The notes beneath the pieces were generated by a model that did not search any database, was not told the origin of the DNA, and saw only the letters and a program-made list of their open reading frames with translations. Source: Platycnemis pennipes (lineage: Eukaryota; Arthropoda; Insecta; Odonata; Platycnemididae). From it: DNA of 64,000 bases. How positions within the stretch are numbered: position 1 is the stretch's first letter; every line of letters begins with the position of its first letter. Shown piece by piece: positions 24,501 to 36,500 of this stretch. A program made the position numbers and the translations under genes. The DNA lies in assembly GCA_933228895.1 (NCBI GenBank), contig OW121848.1, forward strand, positions 156,008,688 to 156,072,687. Reading direction: 5' to 3'.

Positions 24501-27500
24501 ATCAATATTATGATCTACTCGTACATTTAAGGGTAAACAACGTGCCTTTTTTCAGCGGAAATTGCTCCTCTTGTCGTGTCTGATCTTTCATAATCATGCC
24601 TGGGAGAAATTTCAAGCATTAAATTGGTCCTCCGTCATTCTTAAAAAATTATGATAAGCCTCCCGGCCCTCAAATAGCAGTTCATCTTGAACCAGGCTTA
24701 GTATATCTAGACATCTTTCCTCCTCTCTCTTTACGGTTTTGTCCAGAACTTCCGACTCCTTCAAGCTTCCTGACGCACAATTTAGGCTGCCGCCAATATA
24801 ATACACACTCGATACCAAATAAAGCATTTATATAGGTAGTAGAATATGTACTATCGATAGGCCTCTCCTTTAAGCAAAAAAATCATGGAATTAATATACT
24901 GTGTTAACCAGAAGCGTTTTTAAGTCTTCGCTTAAATTAATTCATTCGCAAGATTATTCGCCATGTTAAAACGCTCTTAATACGCTGCCGTAATTAGATC
25001 TATGTGGTCACACAGTGTCACACTAAGAGCCCGCTGATAATCAAATATATCAATTCATCTGACAACACGCGATATATTTTCCATGTTTCCGAGTGTCAAT
25101 CTGATAAAATATAAATTATTATTTACTACTCCTTCCCATTTCGAGTGGCGAATGAAATCAGGAATATGAAAATGCTTGTCGGTAGCTTAATAATAGTCAC
25201 GGCACACGCTCTTCCGGTGCCCCGCAAGGTAGAACGAGAGGTATATGTATGTTGCCATTACTTGCGACTGGATAACTCCATTTTCCCTGAAATCCAGGGA
25301 AGCCTTTCCCGAAAGCAAAATTGTCCCGGTGAGGCTGTAAGTAGACCTCGACATAAATGCCGTTGAAGGCAATAGTGAAATCGAATATTTTTCGAGAGCT
25401 CGTAGCCCAGAATCCAGTGTCCATTCATTTGCTCGGCGTTGCGCTGGCGAATGAATCCACCGCTGATATTGGTGGCGCCACACGCCAGGCGGTAGCCACA
25501 GAAATATATCTGTGATGCCAGAAGTTTCTGCGCTGGGAGCGGGAAAATCTGCAGCGCTTGAAAAGTGAAGCTGCGCTGAGAAGTCATTACGGCGTTTTTT
25601 TTACGTCATTTGCATCAAAGACTTCATTTTATCGATTTCCGTCGCTTCCCTTTTGTATCTGATTCGTTAAAATATTCGTGTATGATGATTTACAACAGTT
25701 TTCCTGTCGGTTTCAGATCAGGTACCCGAACAGTAAATTCATTCCCTGATATTTTCTTAAAAATTGCTTACTGCTTGATCTTAAATAATAACGAGTGTCA
25801 CCACTGCTCATGGTCTCTCGGTCCAGTCTGGACACTCGTAACCGTCCTCCAGGACTCCCTTCTCCCCCATACGACATCTTTCCGTATGCATTTCCATCGC
25901 CAAGTTGTATTGCATATTTCACAAAAAGAAAGATACGTGCGTTTTCAAGTGTTTTTCAAGCAAGAAGTTTTGCAAGTTCGAGCGCAATAGACAGAATAAT
26001 CTCGAGCAGTAGACATTTAAGTTGAATATACATGTCATTCCTCCTTCCTCTAGGAAATAATTTAAAATGATAAATGACTTGGGTGAGAGAGCTTATATTT
26101 CGAATCAATTTAGATTACTTATTGAAATAAAGGCGTTCCATGACAGCGAGTGTGCAGATGGAATGGCATAAATACTCAAATATTTTTTTTACCTTAGTAA
26201 TCGTTTGCGTAATGCCGTTATGATCAATTAAAAAGCTCTTTCAAATTCAATACAGTGAGTTTGGTGCTTATTTATTGTCTTTTCTCGCTATACTCTTCTT
26301 TCCGCAATGTCGAGCAATGAAATCGCCCTTATTATTTTCCGAAGCCCAACGAATTATTGCTCACACGGGTGCAGATGTTTTTCCAATCACTCGATTCGAA
26401 CCTCTTCAGTTCGTTAGGCTTCTCCTCTTGCTAACAACCACACACTCCGGCGGAGGTCTTTGGTATCGGTAACCATGCCATTCATTCCGTTGATGCCTTG
26501 CGCTCCGAGGGAGGCACTTGAGACTTCCGCTAAAGAACCCCGAGAGTGCTGCTGATAGGACTAACTGAGGGACTCAGGAGGTGGCGTATTCCTCTAGTTC
26601 AAGTCTACGATGAACCAGACCGGCCCTCTAATTAGGCCTACCTGGCACACGCCGCGCCGTCGGAACACAGCGATATAGCGTCAAATGTATTTTATACATC
26701 CTCTTTTTTTGTAATGTCAGCCTGAATATCATGCGGAATATTTTTAGGAATAAGTGTATTTAAAAATAAGAGCAGAATAGTGTAAACAATTGCCAATGAA
26801 CTTTAAGAAACGCCTAAAATGCAATGTGGAATATCTATAGATCGCTTCAAGGAAAATCTATAGAATGCTATACGGAATTTCTACAGAATGCTATACGGAA
26901 TCTGTACAGAATGTTGAGGAATATCTACGAAAAGCTCAACGGAATCTGTAGAGAACGCTAGGGAATGGGGTCGTTTACCATAATTTTTATTGCCGAATCT
27001 GATTGAGTTTGTAAAATAAAAAGACCCGTATTTTTCCGTTTTTTGATCCGTCAATTATTTCTCGAGTTATAATCGGCGAAAAACTGATGTTTTTAACCCT
27101 TGCGGAAAAGTGGGCGTGGTGCAACCTCTGACGTATATCGACTTCCTCCAATCACAACTGAGCCCGCGAAGCTACTTCGCCTCATCGCAATGGGGGGGAC
27201 ACAGCTGACTCTGCGAATCGGAGCAGTTGCGACAGAATCTGTTCGAGCAGACCTTCCGATAACCCCCCTCCACTCCATTCCCTTCCCATAAGAGCAGTCA
27301 AGGACTGGAGGAAAATGACGTCAATGTTATCAGGGCAGATTTTTCGGTGGGCATCACCCTTTGCTTATTTTTATTTTTGATTTATGAGTGAATGGTTGTG
27401 GTTAGAAGATTAATTTTTTCACTAAAATTCTTTATCGTTTCCATCTAACGATTTCGGTTTTCTATCTATCGGATCTAACGATGTCGTGTACAAAATTGCG

Positions 27501-30500
27501 ATTTCAGTTCCGTGTAAACGCCCCCATTCCTACAGAACGTTCTACGGAATTCCTTAAAAGAGTGCTTCAATATTTTAAAGAATTTCTACAGAATGACCCA
27601 AGGAATTCTGTTCGGGCACTTGTACTGAATTTTTCGGCAGGATACGCGAATCAATTGAGCGGAAGTGGCTGGCTTGGGGCCACGTGTTCACGGGAAGCCA
27701 GACGGAGTCCTCGGTCCACACTGGGCATTCGTAACCATCCTCCAAAACTCCCCCTTACGACTGCTTGGATGGCGGTGCTTCTCGCTAAAAGGAGGAGCGG
27801 AGCTCGTATGAGAACTGGCAGAGGCCAACGATCAAATATTGATGATTAAAATTCTTTCAGACCTTTAAAATGGGTAAGGTTAAATTAAAAAAAAAATGAT
27901 GGAGTTCATGATTAGACGAACATAATGAAAAAACAGACTTTGTACGGTTCGCAGTGAATTGATTAAAAGAAATCCATTTCGACGGTTATAGGCTATTGTC
28001 GAGGATTAGTTAAAACAACAGCTTGAGATCCAAAAAGGAACTGGAAATAAGGGTGGGGGTTTATAGGGAAGGGATGAGGGTATTAGGGGGTTGTTTGGAG
28101 GTTGGAGGTTGGCAGGAAGAGACAGGGGCGGGTAGGACTGCTAGCGTGAGGCCTGGATTGGTTGGTCAGGCAAGGAAGAAGGCAATAGTGGACAAAAACT
28201 TGTCAATATCCCTGAAAATGACGGTATGGCGGTCGAAATCGATTGGTTTCCATAAAAATCCCAGTTAACCGCAGGAAGTGTTTTTTCATTATGTGGAGAA
28301 GGTTGTTCAAAATCTATTGATGAAATAATCAATTCAGTTGAAGCTCATTTCAGTGAATATAATTCTTATTAGGTGAGTAAAAAACTTTAGCACTTTTCCA
28401 CAATATATTTAAAATTAGAAAATTGCACTACACGTGTTTCGGCTTACTAAGCCATCACCAGGTGTACACTCACCTGATGATGTAGGTGAGTAGTAGGTGT
28501 AGGAGACCTACATCATCAGGTGAGTGTACACCTGGTGATGGCTTAGTAAGCCGAAACACGTGTTGTGCAATTTTATAATTTTGAATATATTGTGGAAAAG
28601 TGCTAAAGTTTTTTACTCACCTAATATATCTCACTTCCACTACGTGATACCTGAAACAGTGAACAATATAATTATTCGTCAGAGTAATTTGAAGAACAAG
28701 GGGTGACTATAATATTTCCTCTGATGTAATAATTTCGTGCAGAAAAATTAAGAATTGTAATAAGTTAAAAGTAGACCAAGTTTTCATTACAAATGATGGT
28801 GAATCATTCTTCATTTTTTTCAAATTGTTCACGTGAGGTGAGGTTAATGACTATATTATATACCACTCAGAGCAAATTCTTATCCGTCTTCTGGGAAGGT
28901 TCAGCTTCCTGTAGTTCCTGATAAGGCAGAAAATACACCTGCATTAGTATACAAGTTGGTAAACCAATCCTTTTTTGTACGGTGGGCTCTCTAAGCGGCG
29001 ACAAGGAACTAAAATCTACCGATCCATTAAAGTCAAAGTCGGAGAACATAATTGCTGGATAAATAAAGACGGGTATCGTCTCAAGGAGCAGGATAAGAGA
29101 GATGTGAGTTTATCGAGCACAGCACATGTTGAGGCACAATAGTGGTTTAAAAAAATCGATAGAAAACTCTCATAGAGTATCAGATCTAATAATGTAATGG
29201 TGTATGCTCAAATATCATCTGAAAGATTGTTCATGTTGTTTGTTACAACATAAAGCACTTTAGCAATGAAGATGAGTAGTTACGCTGGTGCTTTGCAGAA
29301 ATGCGGACAAAACCGTAAAGGCAAATTTCCACCATTTGATGAATTAAGAACGGCTCTCCACACGCATCAATGCAGCGCCCTGCTCGCATGAATTACAGTC
29401 CTCAAGCAGTCCAGCGATTCTATAGTGTATGATTCGAGATTTCAGCGTCATAACTATACCCACGTTTAGAATAAACGTCCATAGTTCGTAGCTCAATTCA
29501 TGCTGCATTGATGGCGCGAAGGTCGTCCCGGGTAACGGCGATATGGTCCTATCATTTTGCGGATCATTTCGTTCATATTTTGAGGATCAATTCGAACACA
29601 AATTTGCTGGCGAGCAGGCGCTGCGATCGCGGTGGACGGCTGTCGTAGCTGCGATAGTTGATAGATGTTGGTCTTTTTCGCGCGGAATGAATGAAAGGTG
29701 AGAACGTATGTAATTCTCGCTAATGATTGTTACTTTCATGTCTCCGGCGGTGAACGATATGGGTTGCGAATCGTTCTCCCCGTTGAACCACACCTATGAG
29801 TCGAATTTCTTTCGACTTAACAGAATCGCCCCCTAGAGCAGATGGCTCGCCGGAGGACACGTTATTTCTTGCGAGGGTCTGCCTGCACCACCTCGGACCA
29901 GAATGGGGTCGCCGGCGAAGCCCCTGGCAGCGAGAGGTGGGGGAGGGGTTCTCTCTCGGGCTAATTGGCTCAAAAGGGATTCCTTCCTCTCCTTATCTCC
30001 TTCGCCGCACGCTATTTGTACGCACGTTGTAATACATCCCGAGGATTAGGGAGATCCGTTTCCCCCTCTCTCCCTCCCTCCCCCTTGTCGCCAAACACTC
30101 TTCTGCGCGCCCCAATCGAACAGCACCCCCAAACCCCTTCCCTCTTCGTCCTTGTTCCCTTTTGCGTTCCACCGCGCGCAAAAAAAACGGCTCGTCTCTT
30201 TCCCTCCTCCTCCACAGGAGCCATCGGGGAAATTCAAGAGTAAAGCTGGGCGTATATGTAAACGTGCCTTATTCCATTCTAAGCACTCCCGAGAGCGCCT
30301 TGCACAAAACATATTGAGCGTTGCGCACACCTATTGGAATGTTTGTCGCCGTATGCATCGACAACAGAGATTGTTAGCGGAGTACTGCAGTTTTTACAAC
30401 ATCCGAGAAAGCAAAGATGCATGCGTATCCAACGAAGAGCTCTGAATGAAACGGGACGGGCGTAGAGGATGAGGGGAAAGTCGTGGATGGCGGGTGGAAG

Positions 30501-33500
30501 GCAAACACACGAAGAATATCACATTATTTTGCCACTGAATGGATTTTTGTAGCCGTGTAAGCATCATCCACCTCCAATTTTGAAAATTGGAAATCGTCGG
30601 GGCGAGCGGATTAAGAATCAGGCGACTCGTGCACACAGGCGTAAAATCGGGAGAGTTCCACGGATGACGTCACGGGACAAGAGAAGAGGGTGGGTATTCA
30701 GCACGAGTGGAGATTTTTTTCTCATTCACGCAGAGTCATGTCAAAGAAGGCGAGTAACATATTCGGAGGAATCCTTCTTTCCTAAAAGTGAAGTGCGTTC
30801 ATTAGTTACATTTCCAGTACCAATGTTTCGACACTAGCAGAATTTCACAGAGAAAATAATCATTCGCCTTGACCGGGAACCAATTAGTCTACCGAGGCGT
30901 CAACTTTCTCTGGTGAAATATTAGAGGCCTTAAAGGAGCAAGACCTGGTGAAAGCACCTGACCGGAAATCAGGAGATCCGGGTTTGAGTCCCGGTCAAGG
31001 CTAATGATTTTTTCTCTGTGGAATTCTGCTATTGTGCAATTTCAGCGGGTATTGCCATTTAGGTTCTCGGTCGCGGTCAGTTCGCGGTCCTTCAATTGGA
31101 GTGTTTTGACATAATAACGTTCACCGAAAATGTTTATCATTGCTAAACATCAACGCATATTTCTCAATAATTTAATTTTTTTAAAAGGGAGAAGTTTTTC
31201 GAAAACGACGTTATTTTACTTGCGCCAAACCACACGTTTGCTTCAAACGGTCACTCAAAACGTCTAGGCTTCCACTCTATCCCCAGGTAAGTACATAAAG
31301 AAACGGGCATTTGCGAATGTGATTAATGATTCGCCCGAATGGATTGCTATGTGAGATGGGAGTCGTTGAGTTGACTTATCTCGATGACGATGGAAACAAA
31401 CGAGTGTCAATATCAAATGAAATTGATTGTTTGAGTAAGCGAGCGCCGGGGAATATTCCTCCTCCATTCACGTTCCGAGGCGCACAAATAAATGAATGAG
31501 TGAATGCGCAAACGACAGATTCATCCTTACAATGAGGAGAAAACTTGGGAAGTTAGAATCCAAAAACTTCGCCCGAACATAAATGTACAAAAAGAGTGAA
31601 AAGAAGTCGCAAGGCAAGCAGGAACTTCCCACTACGGCGTCAAGCGGAACCAACCGCAAGCGATTTCTCGAATGCTTTTTTTACGCAGTCAACTAATGAG
31701 CTTCTTCTTCGGGTCTGAATCGGTTTTTGATAAATAATGATCATAGAAATATAGTAAAACGAGTTCGGATCGTTATCGAAGCACATCTCGTCTTCTTTCG
31801 AGTGATGTGTAAGTGTTCCTTTTCCCGATTATTATCGGATACCACGCCAGCTACATACTTGACTTTGCATTCGCACGGGCGCACCATCACAAAGTGTAAC
31901 AAAGCGTGGAGAGCCCCTCTTCTTCAGGATAAGCCCCCTGCCACCCCTTAGGAGATGGGGGCCTCTTCGCTACCTCGCCTCCTCCATTTACATTCGGGGT
32001 GGGTTTATCCATTCATCCTCTCTCTGGAACAGCCTCCTCCCCCTGTGTTTGTCGTCGTCGTCTCATTTCCTGGCGACTATTTGGATTGAAAATGAAATTG
32101 GAGAAAATGAGAGGAAAAGAGTTTTTCTTCGAAAAAATGAACATGAAATCGAGAGAGGGGGATGCCGGAAGGCAGCGCGCGATGGAACGTTGTCGCGTAG
32201 CTGCATCACTACGTCTGCGGATCGCGGCAATAGGAGGAACTGAAAGAGAAAGAAGGGAAAGGAAATAATACATTTGTAAGCCATATGAAAGAATTTAAAC
32301 CTGTTCAAACCTTCCGAAACAGCATTCGTGGAGAGATAGTTAAAGAAGGAAAGAAATACAGTGAAACTAAGTCAATAATTTTTCATTAATCACTAATTAC
32401 ATGACTTTTTACAATGCACAGTAGTTGGCCCCTCAACAAAATAATTAGAAGCTCTTTTTGCTCATCTTAAAATATGACCACGGCTGAGGACTTGCACATG
32501 CATCGGAGTTCATCATCATTAGTCATCAATCATTAGATTGTTTTGACGCAGCTCTATACTGTATCAGCCTTCTTCTATCAGCTAATCTCTTCATATTTAC
32601 TTTTTTCTTCTCTTTCACATCCTTTACCACTTGTTTTATATATAGCAGTTCTTTATATATTTATAGTTCTATGAATTATATTTCTATTTTTAAGCTTCGG
32701 AATTGAAGAAATTTACTCAGGTTCTCCACCAACCAGTCAAAGCCTCCATGTTTCGACGTACGAATCGTCATCAATCGTAACGTTGTCATTCTTGGACTCT
32801 TTGGCCTTTATGTTAGAAGTGGTTATTCACCATCCTGTACTCCTGAATGGTATTCTTATGGCATGAGGAGTAAATGTAATGTGTATTTATCCAAACCAAA
32901 TTTGACCCTATATAAAAGATCTTTTTTGTGCATGGGGCCTAAATTGTTTAATGTTTTGCCGGAAAATATAAAAATGGAAAGTAATTCCCGAAAATTTCTT
33001 CTTTCAGAAATTGAGGCTATTTATTCAGCAAACTTTGAAAATTCATTGAAAAACATAGTGTAAAAATTTGCTGTACTTGTATTTGTTGTTTATCACATTT
33101 ATTTGTTTTGTATATTTTGTATGGAGCATACTAATTTTTGGTTTTGTAACTATAGTCGAGAGCAAAGTTTATTTTTTGTAAGTAATATTTATACTGGGTC
33201 TTTAACCTTAAAAGATAACCTAAAGCATCCGTTATGTTATCTCAATTTAAAAAAATATTTTGTTTGTACTAGTGTTGGATTTAATAAGGAAATATCGTCT
33301 ATATCTACAAAAAAAAACCTTTGGTGATTGAAATCTGAGGTTGATTATCCACTGATTTCGTATGTACCATTTACTTTACGGAATCGATGATGGGCAGGAC
33401 GCAAATCCTAGTCTGCTTAAAAAGGGTGGGAATAAAAACGCAGCAAAGCAGGTCGCATGTAGTACATCATTGCCAGTAACTCACGGCATATTTGTCCATC

Positions 33501-36500
33501 ATCATATATCACAGCTATTATGAGTGTAAGGGAAAATAAAAGTAGAATTTGGAGACAACTAATGAAGCCGAAACCCTAAAACAATGATTCCCAATTGTTT
33601 TATACAAGTAAGTAAACACAGATGTATCCTAAGATTGTACAAAAATAGAATGTACATCAAAGAGGCACAAGGAATTAATACAACAGGATTCTCCACATTC
33701 ACGGGTCAAATCCTTAATAGCTCCGATGTACGAGTCGTCCATCGAGAAAATAGATGGCAACTCGGTGAGGGAAAATAGATTACGAATATAATTAATAAGA
33801 AATTACCCGCAAAACTGGAAGAATTGTTACCTATTAGCTAAGTGAAATCTATTCCAAGAAAAGCTATTCTCCTAGATGCTATATCCCTTGCAGAAAATTT
33901 CTAGTGATTCTTTTGTGAATAAACCTAGTTATAAAATTACTGAGCATGTCAATAACTAATTGACGAGTAATTAATTACTACCGGCAGTGATTAATTGCTG
34001 ATCTACAGTGATTAATAATTGTGCTCCTGTAACTATCATTGAGTTCCTCTAATTAATTACTGGAATGCAGTATTTTATTACTCAATTCTGTGATTGATTA
34101 ATCACCTAAGGGATTAATTACTGGAGCATAGTACCAGCAGCAGCACAAATTATTTACTAAATATCGACAAATATCTGTTCTCTATAAAACCTATGTGAAG
34201 AAAACATCCAACACCATGTCCGCTTTTCCTACATGTACCAAATATGTCCCACAAGGTATTTTCTATAAATCAATATTTTTCACTGTAACCTTTAGGAAAT
34301 ACCGTAATAAAATATAGGAATTTAATCTAATGACAGCCCCTTTATTTATATCATCTCGTAAACATTCAATGGTTGGTGTAATATATTTTTGTTCGATCAA
34401 GACAGAATTTCCTTCTCCATTGTGGTTACAGAGTTGATTATCAGGCTAGCATCTAGTAAAAAGAAAAAAAATGAGTAACTGGTAAATGTTTGGAACTGGA
34501 TCTTGGAATAATATTCTGACTTATCTCGTAATTCATAATGTCTCCATTACATCTTCTCATGGTAGACATATCAGGCAATGCAATCACATATTATGATGTA
34601 CATTACTTTTTACCTATGACAGAAAAATATCAGGCGATGCAATTACACACTACATACTCCATTGCATTATTGCCTTTGACAGAAATATCAGACAGCATAA
34701 TAACACGCTGCACATGCACAACCAGAAAAATAAACCAAGCTGCCTCCTGCAAGTACTTGGAAGTCTTAAAATCTTATGTGGCCGAGTACATTTGTTAAGC
34801 AAAATCCTCCTGCATCTTCAACAAAGACTAAGGTGTATAGGAAAAAAGGCCTTGTATGAGATATATACAGAGCAAAAAATGTATACAGTGGTAAAAGTCG
34901 TGAGAGTAAAAAAATTACAAGTATGAGGAGATTACGATCGAAGATATACATTGATGGGCAGCGTCAATCCAATCTTAAGATTTCTGGGGGAAACGATTGC
35001 CAACTGAGGTCATTTGCGGCCGGAAGGATAGGGGAGTGGGAAGAGGGGAATTTTCGGGGAAAGGAGGAAGGGGGGATAGAAACTCTGCGCCGTCATAAGC
35101 CTGCTCTTAACAAAAGGCGACTAGCGGACCACAGTTTAGCGTCCCATCCAACGGACGGGGTGCTGGACTCGAAGTGCTCTCCATTCGAAGACACTCAACT
35201 AGAGACTGGTACGCCAATCAAAAATCCGCCAGTTCCGAGATTTGAACCCACGACCTCGAGATGGGAGGCCAGCACTCTAGCGACCACACCTAAAATACTA
35301 AAGTATGCTTCACGGAGATGCGTGGGCTGCGATGATCGGGCGTGGGCGGTGCTTTCTACGATGTAAATAGTTAGGAGTGTGTGGAGTTACGAGTGTTCAC
35401 TTGGTGTGAACTACGCTCAGTCTTGTAATCACTACTTGTGTCTTAATGTCCTAATGTGGAGGGCCACTCCTCAATATGTGGCTTAGTTTCGCGTAACTTG
35501 TTCTTCCTCATCTACATCTACGCAATACCCTGCAAGTTATCGCAAGGGTGTGTGGCAGGGGGTGAACATCACCGTGCACTATTGACATGGAACTAGGCTA
35601 CTACATGGAATAGAGTCACATTCAGTTAGATGGTTAGCATCTACATATTGATAAAGGATTATTGGTCATAATAGAATTTGTCTAATATTTTATCTATGTA
35701 GGATAGAGTGTTTTCCCGGCTAATACTATTAATGTATGTTTCTCAGGCTTACCACCGGGTAATAGGTTCCATTTCAGCCAACGTTTCAAAAAGCAACTTG
35801 CTTTTCATCTTTAGGGCTTCTGAGTGCCGGATTTTTTATTATTGCCTTTAAACATGTCTTTGGCCTGGGTCTGGTGTCTCCTGATTGGTCGTTCGATTCG
35901 TTCGATCTTTACAAAAAAGAGCATCGCAGACGAAACGGTCATAAAACCCACTGTCAAGGCTTTTCTGTCGTATATTTCCACCGTTTCGGGAAAGTTTGAA
36001 CGTCGCTTCGATATTGAAACGATTCACCTACCTAAATCGATAATTAGGGACCGGTTTGTTAAAGCCTAGGAAACGATCGGCTTAAGACTCTAGGGGTGTA
36101 CAGAATTCCCTGCGAATGTGGTATGGTGTATGTGGGAGAGACCGGTCGTACCATCAAGCAGAGGTTAAAGGAACACCGAAGACACTCCGGCTAGCCCAAA
36201 TGGAGAAATCAGCTGTTGTGGAGCATAGCATGAAAAGAAACCACTAAATAGAATGGGATAAGGCAAAATTACTTTGCCGATCACGTTTCTATTTGGACAG
36301 ACTCACCAAGGAGACCGTCGAGATCAGTCTCGAAACAACATAAATAGACACAAAAAATGGTTTCAACTCCAGCACCACCTGGAGGCCAGTCTTAAATTGT
36401 CTTCGAAGGATAAGGAAGGGCGACCCGGCAGCGAATATTCAAGAAGGCCAAAACCTTGCTTACATATAGTCTGTGCGGCCTCAGATGGCAGTGACGCCAT

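Noticed and set aside
30946..31003. Functional tRNA gene
   Set aside because: No local acceptor stem 5' strand, C at position 33, and the copy is embedded in an inverted repeat.
34923..35366. 147-residue + strand protein
   Set aside because: The frame runs antisense through a tRNA-derived repeat and has no domain.
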